From contig JACRGQ010000071.1 in NCBI GenBank assembly GCA_016217735.1, positions 1-43,911 of the forward strand: DNA of 43,911 nucleotides, in the 5' to 3' direction. Under the pieces are notes generated by a model, which was given only the letters and a program-made list of their open reading frames with translations, was not told the DNA's origin and did no database searches. The position numbers and the translations under genes were made by a program. Of this stretch, positions 33,106 to 41,618 are shown in pieces. Source of the stretch: Nitrospinota bacterium. Lineage in GTDB: Bacteria > Nitrospinota_A > UBA7883 > JACRGQ01. Every line of letters begins with the position of its first letter. The first letter of the stretch is position 1.

Positions 33106-33798
33106 ATGCCAATGAAAAAAAAGCCCCTGGCCACCGGCCGGATCCGCCCGGCCACCTTTGCCCCCTACATGCCGGCGGGAGTTATTGAAATCGGCGAACT
33201 GGAAAAGCTGGTTGCCCGATTGAAGGAATCCGGCGCGGAAAAAGTGAAGTTCGGCGGCGAGATGGTGTTCGTTTGGGAAGGGCATGAACGCCCGCACGAT
33301 CCGGCTCCCGGCTATGAATCGAACAACTTTAAAGCGCCCCGCGTCCGCCCCGTGCGGCTCTGCAGCGCGGAGGTGTTCTGCCAGCGCTACAAACGCCCGG
33401 TGCTGGCCTTGGCGCGGGAGATCGACAAACGGTTCCGCGGAACCCCCCTGCCGGTCAAACTGCACATCGGCATCGCCGGCTGCCCGCGGAGTTGCAGCGA
33501 GCCGGCGGTGAAAGACATCGGGATCATCGCGCACAATCAGGGGTACGAAATCCTGCTGGGCGGTTCGGCGGGTCTTGGCCCGGTGCTGGCCCAGAGCGCC
33601 GGCCTTGCCAACGACGAAGAGGCGGTGCTCGCCGTGATCAAACGGGTCATCACATATATGCAGGAGGGCGGCAAAAAAATGCGGCTTGGACGGCTTATCG
33701 CCAAAATCGGCAGGGAGCGTTTCCTCGAAGAGTCGGGCCTTGCCACGCTGCTGCTGCCGTGGCAAACCACAGATGAAGAAGGTTCGGACGCGGAATAG
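33106..33798 (+). CDS. Small nitrite/sulfite reductase-like siroheme and 4Fe-4S protein
   Basis: 230 residues, about the size of single-domain assimilatory-type or small sulfite reductases. The N-terminal half is a ferredoxin-like substrate domain (RPATFAPYMPAGVIEIGELE). The cofactor half has VRLCSAEVFCQRYKRPVLAL (Cys-x5-Cys) and GIAGCPRSCSEPAVKDIGII (Cys-x3-Cys), the four cysteines that hold a 4Fe-4S cluster bridged to siroheme, then ILLGGSAGLGPVLA. Such proteins reduce sulfite or nitrite or act as redox modules. The electron donor is unknown. ATG 33106 or 33112 could start; no ribosome site is present. Siroheme could come from the Met8-like enzyme at 39203. Confidence 0.85.
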   Translation: MPMKKKPLATGRIRPATFAPYMPAGVIEIGELEKLVARLKESGAEKVKFGGEMVFVWEGHERPHDPAPGYESNNFKAPRVRPVRLCSAEVFCQRYKRPVLALAREIDKRFRGTPLPVKLHIGIAGCPRSCSEPAVKDIGIIAHNQGYEILLGGSAGLGPVLAQSAGLANDEEAVLAVIKRVITYMQEGGKKMRLGRLIAKIGRERFLEESGLATLLLPWQTTDEEGSDAE

Positions 33799-33883
33799 TC
33801 CGCCCGTTTTGCATATGCCGCCGGTTGCGGTATTATTAAGCCATTATCAATCATGGACATTGAAATCGCCAGTTCATCTAACG

Positions 33884-33907
33884 GCCAACACGGCTACCCG
33901 TGTTGGC
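33884..33907 (+). other. Perfect 10-bp hairpin in the leader before the NYN gene
   Basis: GCCAACACGG (33884-33893) pairs with CCGTGTTGGC (33898-33907) across the loop CTAC. It is followed by A/T-rich sequence, not a T-run. It lies 170 bases upstream of the NYN gene, in a 280-base region with no credible gene. Confidence 0.5.
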
Positions 33908-34018
33908 GGCAATCAAATGAATATTAATAATCCGCCAACGGAAGCAATGAATCACAAAACCGGCCCGCGCCGCAACGCGCGCCCCATAATCACCGAACCG
34001 CCAAAAATCACTTTCACC

Positions 34019-34041
34019 CCGCCGGACAACGGCGGCTTTTT
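34019..34041 (+). terminator. Terminator-like stem 38 bases before the NYN start codon
   Basis: CCGCCG (34019-34024) and CGGCGG (34030-34035) with a 5-base loop are followed by CTTTTT. It could attenuate transcription into the NYN operon or end a separate short RNA from the 33840-34040 leader. Confidence 0.5.
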
Positions 34042-34079
34042 CATCGCTTCGCGTTGCGCCATTCCCAAAGGAGTTTTTT

Positions 34080-35000
34080 ATGGCTAAAGCAGTCGGCGTT
34101 TACGTGGACCTGAGCAATCTGAACATGGGGGGCGGCTACGGCATGCGCTTCGACGTGCTGCGCGATTTCGCCAGCCGCGACGGTTACAACCCGGTCCGCC
34201 TCAACGTCTACGCGGTGTTCGACGAGGAAAAAGGGCGCACCGACAGCAATTACCGCCACGGCACCAACGATTTTTATTCCACCCTGCGCGACTGGGGCTA
34301 CAAGGTCATCGAGAAAAAAGTGAAGTGGTTCACCGACGAAATGGGAGTCCGCCACAGCAAGGCGAACACCGACCTGGAAATGGCCGTGGACGCGCTGCTG
34401 CAATCCGAGGGGATGGAGAAGGTGATATTGGCCACCGGCGACGGCGACTTCGTGCAGGTGGCGCGCGCGCTGCAGAGCAAAGGGCTGCGCTGCGAGGTGA
34501 CCGCGTTCAAAAACGTATCGTACGACCTGAAGAAGGAGGCCGACCTCTTCGTGAGCGGCTACCTTATCCCCGGCCTTCTGCCGATAGAGGGGGGCGGCGA
34601 ATGGGGCAAGCCGGGAAGCAAGGTGCGCGGCACCTGCAACAAGTTCTTCAAGGACAAGGGATACGGCTTCATGCGTTTCTTGAACAAGCTGGACAACCTC
34701 TGGATCACCGACCCGCGCAAGCCGCCCTCCCCTTATGGAAGCGCGTTCGCCCACCTCTACAACTTTCGGGATCAGACGGTGGCGGACGAACTCCCCAGCC
34801 GCGACATCGTATTCGAGTTCGACCTGACGCCGGGGGAAAAGGGAATGGAGGCGCGCAATATCGTGCCGGTGAACGAAGGACGCAAGCGCGGCAACTCTTT
34901 CGCGGCGGCCGATAAACGCGGCCCGGCGGACCACCATGAGGACTACCCGGCGGGCGACGAAGAGCTTCCCGAATATTCCGCCAACGCCGAAACGCCGTAA
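34080..35000 (+). CDS. NYN-domain (LabA/DUF88-type) putative ribonuclease
   Basis: 306 residues with an AAAGGAG ribosome site. A PIN-like NYN domain covers about residues 3-170: GVYVDLSNLNMGGG (first Asp), KANTDLEMAVDALL and ILATGDGDFVQVARAL (acidic cluster for metal). The C-terminal part has GTCNKFFKDKGYGFMRFL, which resembles a cold-shock/OB RNA-binding strand pattern, and ends in an acidic tail. NYN proteins are RNases or RNA-processing factors. The gene precedes the hybrid kinase by 58 bases and may be co-transcribed with it. Confidence 0.85.
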   Translation: MAKAVGVYVDLSNLNMGGGYGMRFDVLRDFASRDGYNPVRLNVYAVFDEEKGRTDSNYRHGTNDFYSTLRDWGYKVIEKKVKWFTDEMGVRHSKANTDLEMAVDALLQSEGMEKVILATGDGDFVQVARALQSKGLRCEVTAFKNVSYDLKKEADLFVSGYLIPGLLPIEGGGEWGKPGSKVRGTCNKFFKDKGYGFMRFLNKLDNLWITDPRKPPSPYGSAFAHLYNFRDQTVADELPSRDIVFEFDLTPGEKGMEARNIVPVNEGRKRGNSFAAADKRGPADHHEDYPAGDEELPEYSANAETP

Positions 35001-35058
35001 ACGCGCGCCGGGAAACAGGGGACGTACCGATGAAGCTGAAAGGGAAGGGGTAAATAGC

Positions 35059-37257
35059 ATGGGCTTTGGCGAATTTCTTGTGGACAAGGGGGTCATCACA
35101 AAAGAGCAGCACGATATCGCCCTGCGGCTGCAAAACAAGAAGCGGCTATTGGGCGTCATCGCCGAAGAAGAAGAGTATATGACCGCCGAGGAGGTGTGCG
35201 CCGTCATGGAGCATACGGACGGCAAACCCGACCTCATGTTCGGCGAAGCGGCGGTCTCCATGGGGTACCTGACCTCCAATCAGTTGCGCTATCTGCTGGA
35301 TGTCAGGACGCGCCGCAAGGTGAGGATTGGAGACGTTCTCGTTCAAAACGGGTTCATCAATGAAGAGACCCTGCACCGCGAATTGATGAGCTTCAACGCC
35401 GGGAAAAACCGGCTCAATACAATACTGATTTGCGAGCCGACGCAAACGGTGGCCAAGATACTGGAGCGGACGCTCGCCAAATACGGCTATACGGTTCTCC
35501 TCGCCAAAACGGGACACCAAGCGATGGACATGGCTAAAAAAGCGAAGCCGGACATTTTGATCACGAGCACCACGTTAAGCGATACGGACGGATACAAGCT
35601 CTGTTTTAGCATCCTTTCAGACCCGGCGACCTCCGGCATTCAGACCGTCATCCTTTCCAGCGATATTGATAAAGAAAGGATAGACGCCGCCTTTGACGCG
35701 GGGGTGAACCATTTTCTGGGAAAACCGGTTCAAGAGAGCGAGTTGATCAACATCATCTGCCAGATGGAGAAGGAAGCCGGGGAAAAACGGCCTGAGCATA
35801 TATTGGTTGTGGATGACAGCCCCGTGGCGCGCGCCCTTATTTCCCAGGAGCTTTCTCCGCAATGGGCGCACATCCACATGGCCGCGAACGGCGGCGAGGC
35901 GCTGGAAAAAGCGCGAATCATCAAGCCGGACATCATAACAATGGATGTCGAAATGCCGGTCATGGATGGGCTTGAGACCTGCCGCCGGCTTAAGGAAGAC
36001 CCGGTTACCCAGGATATACCGGTAATCTTCATTACCGCGCGTAACACGCCGGAATTCCGCGAGAAGGGGTTTGAAGTGGGCGGCGTTGAGTATTTCACAA
36101 AGCCGTTCATGCCGGGGCACCTCACCTCGTTTATCAAAATGCTGCTGGAAGCGAAGAAAATACACAAGACGGGAAACATCCTCGTGGTGGACGACAGCGG
36201 CACCACGCGGCACATACTGAAATACTTCTTCGCCAAAAACGGCTACAACGTTTATTCGGCGGAGAATGGCGTGGTAGCCCTCAAGGTGCTGGAAAAGGCC
36301 GGCATGGACATCGTGGTGACGGATTGCTATATGCCGAAAATGGATGGGTTCGCACTGGCTCAAAAAATAAGGAAGGAGGCCGCATATCGGCAAATACCGG
36401 TCATAATGCTCACCGCATCCGGCAACAAGAGTGACGTTTTGAAGGGGCTTGCCGCCGGGGCAAACGATTTCCTGCTAAAACCGTTCGACGAATCCGAATT
36501 ATTGGCCCGGGTGACAAGCCATCTGAAAGTCAAGAGGCTGTTCGAGCAGCTTGAAGAGGAAAAAGAGGCGCTAAGGAAAATCAGCCTGGAAAAAGACAAA
36601 TTGCTGGGTTGCGCGGCGCACGACCTGCGGAACCCCATCAGTTCGATCAAGGGGTATACCGACCTGCTCCTGGAAAAGGATTGTGACGAAACGACGGCAA
36701 AAAAGTTTCTCGGCATCATCCACGATGCCAGTGACGGAATGCTGCGCCTGCTTGAAGACCTGTTGGACGCATATACGCTTGAAAGCGGTATCGTAACCCT
36801 GAATAAACAGGCTGGCAACCTGGCGGAACTGCTGGTAAAAAGGGTCGCCATCGCATCGGTGCTGGCAAAACAGAAAAACATAACGATCCACCACTCCCCG
36901 CCGGAACTGGAAGCGGTCTTTGATGCCTCAAAAATAGGGCAGGTGGTGGACAACCTTTTGGCGAATGCGGTTAAATTCACCATACCGGGGAAAAACATAT
37001 ATGTTTCGCTGGAGGATTACATTTCCACGGTGAAAGTTATCGTCCGGGATGAAGGGGTTGGAATACCTGACGGGGAAAAATCCAAACTGTTCAAGCCGTT
37101 CAGCAGACTGAGCGTGAAGCCGACCGGCAATGAAAAAAGCACCGGTTTGGGGCTGGCGATATGCGACGGAATAATAAAAGCGCACGGGGGGGAGATGGGG
37201 GTTGAAAGCAAAGTGGGCGTGGGCAGCGTATTTTATTTCTCAATTCCTAAAAGTTGA
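35059..37257 (+). CDS. Soluble hybrid histidine kinase with three receiver domains and a T2SSE_N-like start
   Basis: 732 residues from ATG 35059, preceded by GGGAAGGGG. Residues 1-115 resemble repeats of the GspE/MshE N-terminal domain (FGEFLVDKGVITKEQHDIAL and IGDVLVQNGFINEETLHREL). Receiver 1 (about 121-235) has ILITSTTLSDTDG, with Ser where the phospho-Asp should be, so it is probably inactive. Receivers 2 (TMDVEMPVMDG) and 3 (VTDCYMPKMDG) are canonical. A coiled linker leads to HisKA (CAAHDLRNPISSIKGY) and HATPase (NLLANAVKFT, DEGVGIP, STGLGLAI). There is no membrane segment. It looks like an integrating node with the stand-alone receiver downstream. Confidence 0.9.
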   Translation: MGFGEFLVDKGVITKEQHDIALRLQNKKRLLGVIAEEEEYMTAEEVCAVMEHTDGKPDLMFGEAAVSMGYLTSNQLRYLLDVRTRRKVRIGDVLVQNGFINEETLHRELMSFNAGKNRLNTILICEPTQTVAKILERTLAKYGYTVLLAKTGHQAMDMAKKAKPDILITSTTLSDTDGYKLCFSILSDPATSGIQTVILSSDIDKERIDAAFDAGVNHFLGKPVQESELINIICQMEKEAGEKRPEHILVVDDSPVARALISQELSPQWAHIHMAANGGEALEKARIIKPDIITMDVEMPVMDGLETCRRLKEDPVTQDIPVIFITARNTPEFREKGFEVGGVEYFTKPFMPGHLTSFIKMLLEAKKIHKTGNILVVDDSGTTRHILKYFFAKNGYNVYSAENGVVALKVLEKAGMDIVVTDCYMPKMDGFALAQKIRKEAAYRQIPVIMLTASGNKSDVLKGLAAGANDFLLKPFDESELLARVTSHLKVKRLFEQLEEEKEALRKISLEKDKLLGCAAHDLRNPISSIKGYTDLLLEKDCDETTAKKFLGIIHDASDGMLRLLEDLLDAYTLESGIVTLNKQAGNLAELLVKRVAIASVLAKQKNITIHHSPPELEAVFDASKIGQVVDNLLANAVKFTIPGKNIYVSLEDYISTVKVIVRDEGVGIPDGEKSKLFKPFSRLSVKPTGNEKSTGLGLAICDGIIKAHGGEMGVESKVGVGSVFYFSIPKS

Positions 37258-37278
37258 TTGCATAAGGACAAACAGGTA

Positions 37279-37692
37279 ATGGGCGCGGAAAGCGGCAAAA
37301 TGAAAATACTTCTCGTCGACGACTCCAAGGTGGCGTTGACCATGTATAAAGATGGTCTTAGCGATGAACTGTACGAGAAGAAATATGCCCATAACGGCAA
37401 CGAGGCGTTGTTGTTTTACAAGTCGTGGCAGCCCGACCTCATCGTGCTGGACATTCAGATGCCCGAAATGACCGGGTATACGGTGCTTAAGAAAATTCGC
37501 GAGATGGAAAAAGTGTCGGGCCGCCGCACGGCCATTGTAATGGCGACGGCGATGGGGGATAAAAGCGACATCGTGGATTGCGCGAAGGTGGGTATCCAGG
37601 GATATATCGTAAAACCGTTCAAGCAGGACGAACTGCCCGGCCGGCTGGAAAACTACTACAACCTGTTCCAGAAAGACGGGGGCAAACAGTAA
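37279..37692 (+). CDS. Stand-alone response-regulator receiver domain
   Basis: About 137 residues from ATG 37279; TTG 37258 directly after the kinase stop is an alternative. A CheY-like fold with the acidic pair in ILLVDDSKVAL, phospho-Asp in IVLDIQMPEMTG, Thr in VMATAMGDKSD and Lys in YIVKPFKQDEL. No output domain. It lies 21 bases after the hybrid kinase and is its likely phosphotransfer partner. Confidence 0.93.
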   Translation: MGAESGKMKILLVDDSKVALTMYKDGLSDELYEKKYAHNGNEALLFYKSWQPDLIVLDIQMPEMTGYTVLKKIREMEKVSGRRTAIVMATAMGDKSDIVDCAKVGIQGYIVKPFKQDELPGRLENYYNLFQKDGGKQ

Positions 37693-37742
37693 CGCCCGGT
37701 GAAAAAGGGGAACTGGCGGGCCGCCGCTCCCCCCGCCGGCGG

Positions 37743-38336
37743 TTATTTCTTCAATATCCCTTCAATTTCCAGTTGCAGCTTCACCTTGTCCCCCACCACC
37801 AGGCCGCCGCCGTCCAGCAGCTTGTTCCAGACCATGCCGTAATCGGCGCGGATCACTTCCCCTTCGGCGGTGAACCCGGCGCGCTTGTTTCCCCACGGAT
37901 CGTTGGCGGTTCCCAAAAATTCACCGGTCAGCGTAACCGCCTTGGTGACGCCGTGGATGGTGAGATCGCCGGTCACCTGCATCTTGCCGCCGCCGAGGGA
38001 GCGGCTGTTCTTTAGCGTAAAGGTGATTTCGGGAAACTTTTCGGCGTCGAAAAACTCGGGCGAGCGGAGATGATCGTCGCGTTTCTGGTCGCCAGTGTTG
38101 ACGCTGGCCGTCTTGATGGCGGCTTGGGCGCTGTTGATGCCCTTCTTTGCCTCGTCAAAGTCGAAGCTCCCTTCAAACTCGTCGAATTTCCCCTTCACAT
38201 TGGAGATGACCATATGCTTGACGGAGAAGCCGATGTTGCAGTGTGCCTTGTCCAGAACGTAAGTGGCCGCCGCCGCCCGCTCCGCCCCGCCGATGATGAA
38301 TGCCGTGACCGTGAGCAATGCCAACAATTTTTTCAT
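37743..38336 (-). CDS. YceI-family periplasmic lipid-binding protein
   Basis: 197 residues from ATG 38336, supported by GGAGG at 38342-38346. A signal peptide MKKLLALLTVTAFIIGGAER is cut near AAAA. The mature lipocalin-like barrel starts TYVLDKAHCNIGFSVKHM, with KGKFDEFEGSFDFD, DHLRSPEFFDAEKFPEITF and GDLTIHGVTKAVTL, all typical of YceI. Members bind polyisoprenoids or amides, and some are stress- or acid-induced. The gene is monocistronic, convergent with the receiver gene. Confidence 0.95.
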   Translation of the reverse strand: MKKLLALLTVTAFIIGGAERAAAATYVLDKAHCNIGFSVKHMVISNVKGKFDEFEGSFDFDEAKKGINSAQAAIKTASVNTGDQKRDDHLRSPEFFDAEKFPEITFTLKNSRSLGGGKMQVTGDLTIHGVTKAVTLTGEFLGTANDPWGNKRAGFTAEGEVIRADYGMVWNKLLDGGGLVVGDKVKLQLEIEGILKK

Positions 38337-38417
38337 ATGAGCCTCCATAATGATTATGTGCGTCATTCTAACATTGCCGCCGCGATTTCCGCTGAAGTTT
38401 GCCCCGCGATGGGGAAA

Positions 38418-39206
38418 TTAACGCACGGCGAGGTGGATGCCGACCGCGGCCGCCGCCAGCGCGAACCCTCCCAGCCCCACCAAGGCGATTGTGTGCCCGC
38501 GCCAGCCGATGACGGTGCGCCCAAACATGAGAAGGGCATAGACGAACCAGACCACGATGATCGGGAGCACCCGCCCCGGCTTCGGGCCGAAAAACGAGCC
38601 GAACAGCTTGTGGGACCAGATCATGCCGCTCAAGACGCCGACGCTGATAAGCGGGAAACCGAACACCAACGCCCGGTTCAGCAGAAGGTCGAGGGTGCCG
38701 AGATCCGGCATCCGTTTGAACAGGCCGCTGAAACGGTGGTGCTTCAGCTCGTTTTCCTGGATGAGATACATGGCGCTGGCGGCGAACACCACGATGAACG
38801 ACGAGAGCGCCAAAAACGAAACGGTGTAGTGCATGGTGAGCCAGAAGGCGCGCACCTGCCCGCCGCTCTCTTCCGGCAACAGCATGGAATACGCCATCAA
38901 AAGAAAGGCCAGCGGAGAAACGAATGCGCCCACCGACGCGATGCGGCGGAGAAACACGGCGAACACCAGCAACACCGCCATGGTGGTCCAAGCGAAGAAC
39001 GAGGTGTATTCAAACGGAGTGGTGTAGGGGCCGTGGCCGGTCTTGGCCGAAATAGCCATGAGGCCCGCCGTGTGCAGCCCAAAGCCGAGCAGCGCCATGA
39101 TGACCGCCAGCGCGTGGAAAAACTGGCGCCGCACGGCGAGGTGCATGAAAAATTTCAGCATCGCCAGGAAGTAGCAAAAGAGCGCCAGGGTGAGCAACGT
39201 CTTCAT
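38418..39206 (-). CDS. HemX/CcsA-like integral membrane protein
   Basis: 262 residues with about eight membrane helices, in the layout of the cytochrome c assembly CcsA/HemX group (FGFPLISVGVLSGMIWSHKL, RVLPIIVVWFVYALLMFGRT). The tryptophan-rich heme-handling motif (WGxxWxWD) of true CcsA is missing: the region reads FGSFFGPKPG. HemX-type proteins lack it too and influence heme synthesis or transport. The start overlaps the stop of the siroheme-synthesis gene (ATGA), in line with a tetrapyrrole role. hemA, a usual partner, is not present. Confidence 0.8.
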   Translation of the reverse strand: MKTLLTLALFCYFLAMLKFFMHLAVRRQFFHALAVIMALLGFGLHTAGLMAISAKTGHGPYTTPFEYTSFFAWTTMAVLLVFAVFLRRIASVGAFVSPLAFLLMAYSMLLPEESGGQVRAFWLTMHYTVSFLALSSFIVVFAASAMYLIQENELKHHRFSGLFKRMPDLGTLDLLLNRALVFGFPLISVGVLSGMIWSHKLFGSFFGPKPGRVLPIIVVWFVYALLMFGRTVIGWRGHTIALVGLGGFALAAAAVGIHLAVR

Positions 39207-39832
39207 TTGGCGAATTCCTTATATACCTCTTCCGCCGCGGGACGCGCGCCGCCGCGCAGCCGTTCAAGAAGGTCGCTGTTCACAATCGCCGTCATCAGTT
39301 TCATCCGGCGGTCGATATCCTTTTCCCGCGCCTGCGCCAGTTGCCGCACCTCGCCGAGCAGCCGGAGCATCACGCCATATTCCGGGCCGAAGTGCCCTTC
39401 CATCTCCTTGCGGATGCGCTTGGCCATCGCGGGGCTTTTGCCGGAGGTGGAAATGGCGATGGTCAGGTCCCCCTGTTCCACAACCGCCGGCACGATGAAC
39501 GTGCAAAGCTCCGGCACGTCCACCACGTTCACCGGAATGCCCAGCGCATTCGCATCGGCGTATACGGAACGGTTCACCGCCTCGTTGTCGGTGCTGGCGA
39601 TGGCGAGCGCCGCCCCCTGAAGGTCGCCCGCGCCGTAGCTGCGGGGAAAGTGCGTTACCGCGCCGCCGTCGATGAGCGGCTTCAGCGAGGGGTCTATCGC
39701 GGGGGCGATCACGGTCACCTTCGCGCCGCATTCCGCCAGCGATTCCGCCTTGCGGGCGGCAACCTCGCCGCCGCCCACCACCACGCAACGCTTCCCCAGC
39801 AGGTCGAGCATCATCGGATAGAAGCGGGGCAC
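39203..39832 (-). CDS. Precorrin-2 dehydrogenase / sirohydrochlorin ferrochelatase (Met8/CysG-N type)
   Basis: 209 residues from GTG 39832, which shares one base with the nrdR stop. It is a single-function protein corresponding to the N-terminal part of CysG: YPMMLDLLGKRCVVVGGGEV with the NAD Rossmann Gly loop, then NVVDVPELCTFIVPAVVEQG and IAISTSGKSPAMAKRIRKEM. It oxidises precorrin-2 to sirohydrochlorin and may insert iron to make siroheme, the cofactor of the reductase-like protein at 33106. The SUMT (CobA) partner is not in the window. Confidence 0.93.
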   Translation of the reverse strand: MPRFYPMMLDLLGKRCVVVGGGEVAARKAESLAECGAKVTVIAPAIDPSLKPLIDGGAVTHFPRSYGAGDLQGAALAIASTDNEAVNRSVYADANALGIPVNVVDVPELCTFIVPAVVEQGDLTIAISTSGKSPAMAKRIRKEMEGHFGPEYGVMLRLLGEVRQLAQAREKDIDRRMKLMTAIVNSDLLERLRGGARPAAEEVYKEFAK

Positions 39833-40290
39833 TATTTCTTCTCCCCCAGCAGCTTGTTGAGTTCCGCCATGAATTCGTTAACGTCGCGGAACGAGCGGTA
39901 GACCGAGGCGAAACGCACATAAGCCACTTCGTCGGTGTTTTTCAGCTCGTCCATGATCGCCTGCCCGATGATGGCGCTTTTGATTTCTTTTTCGCCCAGG
40001 TCACGCAGCCGCTTGGTCACGCGGTCGATGATCGCTTCCTTCTGTTCCACGCTTACCTGCCGCTTTTCAAACGCCTTGTCCAGCCCCTTGCGTATCTTCT
40101 CGCGGTCGAACTCCTCGCGGCGGCCGTCTTTTTTGATGATGAGCGGCAGCATCTCTTCGATGCGTTCGTGGGTGGTGAAGCGGTCGCCGCACTTGTCGCA
40201 CTCGCGGCGACGGCGGATGATATCGCCTTCCTTGCTCACGCGCGAGTCGACCACCTTGTTTTCGGTGTTACCGCAAAACGGACCTTTCAT
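39832..40290 (-). CDS. nrdR: NrdR transcriptional repressor with an altered zinc ribbon
   Basis: 152 residues, standard length. NrdR represses ribonucleotide reductase genes through an ATP-cone (about 46-136; [19 protein letters not shown]) and an N-terminal zinc ribbon. Here the ribbon begins [17 protein letters not shown]: the first Cys of the usual C-P-x-C is Gly, while FC and the second pair CDKC remain. Three of four zinc ligands survive, so zinc and DNA binding may be weakened. [17 protein letters not shown] is otherwise canonical. The ATG has a GGAG upstream. The gene is 70 bases after glyA with a palindrome between. Confidence 0.93.
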   Translation of the reverse strand: MKGPFCGNTENKVVDSRVSKEGDIIRRRRECDKCGDRFTTHERIEEMLPLIIKKDGRREEFDREKIRKGLDKAFEKRQVSVEQKEAIIDRVTKRLRDLGEKEIKSAIIGQAIMDELKNTDEVAYVRFASVYRSFRDVNEFMAELNKLLGEKK

Positions 40291-40305
40291 GCCGCACTCC
40301 TTTGC

Positions 40306-40321
40306 CCGGCCGCGCGGCCGG
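40306..40321. other. Perfect 16-base palindrome between glyA and nrdR
   Basis: CCGGCCGCGCGGCCGG lies 39 bases past the glyA stop (minus strand). It has no T-run and is not AT-rich like NrdR boxes, so a pause or processing site is more likely than an operator. Confidence 0.35.
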
Positions 40322-40360
40322 TTGCCGCCGGGCGCCGTATCATCGTTTGCCGATTCCCGC

Positions 40361-41605
40361 TTACAGCCGGTTGGCGTAGAGCGGGAACTCCCTGGAAAGC
40401 GCTTCCACCTTTTTGCGCACGCCGGCGGCGACGGCGGCGTTGTCCGGCGCGTCCAGCGTCTCGCCGATCCATTTGGCGATCTGCCGCATCTCCCCTTCCT
40501 TCATGCCGCGGGTGGTGAGCGCGGGGGTGCCGATCCGGACGCCGCTGGTGACCATCGGCTTTTCGGGATCGAACGGGATCGTGTTCTTGTTCACGGTGAT
40601 GCCCGCTTCTTCCAAAGCGTGCTGCGCCGCCTTGCCGGTGATCTTTTTCGGCCGGAGGTCGACCAGCACCAGATGGACATCGGTGCCGCCCGACACGAGG
40701 CGGAAGCCATGCGCGGTCAGTTCCTCGCCCAACGCCTTTGCGTTTTTCAGTATCTGCCGCTGATACGCCTTGAAGGACGGCTGGAGCGCCTCCTTAAACG
40801 CGACCGCCTTTGCCGCGATGACGTGCATGAGCGGCCCCCCCTGTATGCCGGGGAACACGGCGGTATCAAGCTCCTTGGCGTATTGCGCGCGGCACATGCT
40901 CATGCCGCCGCGCGGACCGCGCAGCGTCTTATGCGTGGTGGTGGTGACAAAATCGGAGTGCGGCACCGGGCTGGGATGCAGCCCCGCCGCCACGAGGCCG
41001 GCGAAGTGCGCCATGTCGGTCATCAACATCGCCCCCACCTCGTCCGCCACGCGGCGGAAAGCGGCGAAATCGAGTACGCGCGGATAGGCGCTCCACCCGG
41101 CGATGATGAGCTTCGGGCGGTGCTCTTTCGCCAGCTTCAGCAGATCGCCGTAGTCAACCTGCTCGGTGTCGCGGTTCACGCCGTAAGCGGCGATCTTGTA
41201 GAGGCGGCCCGATATGTTGAGCGGGTGGCCGTGCGTGAGGTGGCCGCCGTGCGAGAGGTTCATCCCCAGAATGGTGTCGCCCGGCTTGAGCGCGGCGAGG
41301 AAGATGGCGGTGTTGGCCTGCGAGCCGGAGTGCGGCTGCACGTTGGCATGGTCGACGCCGAAGAGCTGCTTGGCGCGGTCAATGGCAAGCTGCTCCGCCA
41401 CGTCGACAAACTCGCAGCCGCCGTAATAACGCCTGCCGGGATACCCCTCGGCGTACTTGTTGGTGAGCACCGAGCCTTGCGCCTCCAGCACCGCCTCGGA
41501 GACGAAATTCTCGCTGGCGATCATCTCCAGCGTGTGCGCCTGGCGGCCGGTTTCATCTTGGATGGCCTTAAAAATTTCCGGGTCGGTCTTGGCGAGTTCG
41601 GACAT
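40361..41605 (-). CDS. glyA: Serine hydroxymethyltransferase
   Basis: 414 residues, full length. The PLP-lysine segment [17 protein letters not shown], the start [15 protein letters not shown]-type motif ([16 protein letters not shown]), [15 protein letters not shown] and [12 protein letters not shown] are all present. It converts serine and tetrahydrofolate to glycine and methylene-THF, feeding purine and thymidylate synthesis. It lies 13 bases after rpiB, and a GGAAGG precedes the ATG. Confidence 0.98.
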   Translation of the reverse strand: MSELAKTDPEIFKAIQDETGRQAHTLEMIASENFVSEAVLEAQGSVLTNKYAEGYPGRRYYGGCEFVDVAEQLAIDRAKQLFGVDHANVQPHSGSQANTAIFLAALKPGDTILGMNLSHGGHLTHGHPLNISGRLYKIAAYGVNRDTEQVDYGDLLKLAKEHRPKLIIAGWSAYPRVLDFAAFRRVADEVGAMLMTDMAHFAGLVAAGLHPSPVPHSDFVTTTTHKTLRGPRGGMSMCRAQYAKELDTAVFPGIQGGPLMHVIAAKAVAFKEALQPSFKAYQRQILKNAKALGEELTAHGFRLVSGGTDVHLVLVDLRPKKITGKAAQHALEEAGITVNKNTIPFDPEKPMVTSGVRIGTPALTTRGMKEGEMRQIAKWIGETLDAPDNAAVAAGVRKKVEALSREFPLYANRL

Positions 41606-41618
41606 GGCGCCCCTTCCT

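Noticed and set aside
33917-34087. 56-codon ORF upstream of the NYN gene
   Set aside because: It lacks a ribosome site, runs through the terminator-like stem and overlaps the NYN start. It is more likely leader sequence than a gene, although a leader peptide cannot be excluded.
38070-39620. 516-codon plus-strand ORF over YceI, HemX and Met8
   Set aside because: All three genes on the other strand have strong family evidence and overlapping starts; this frame resembles nothing.
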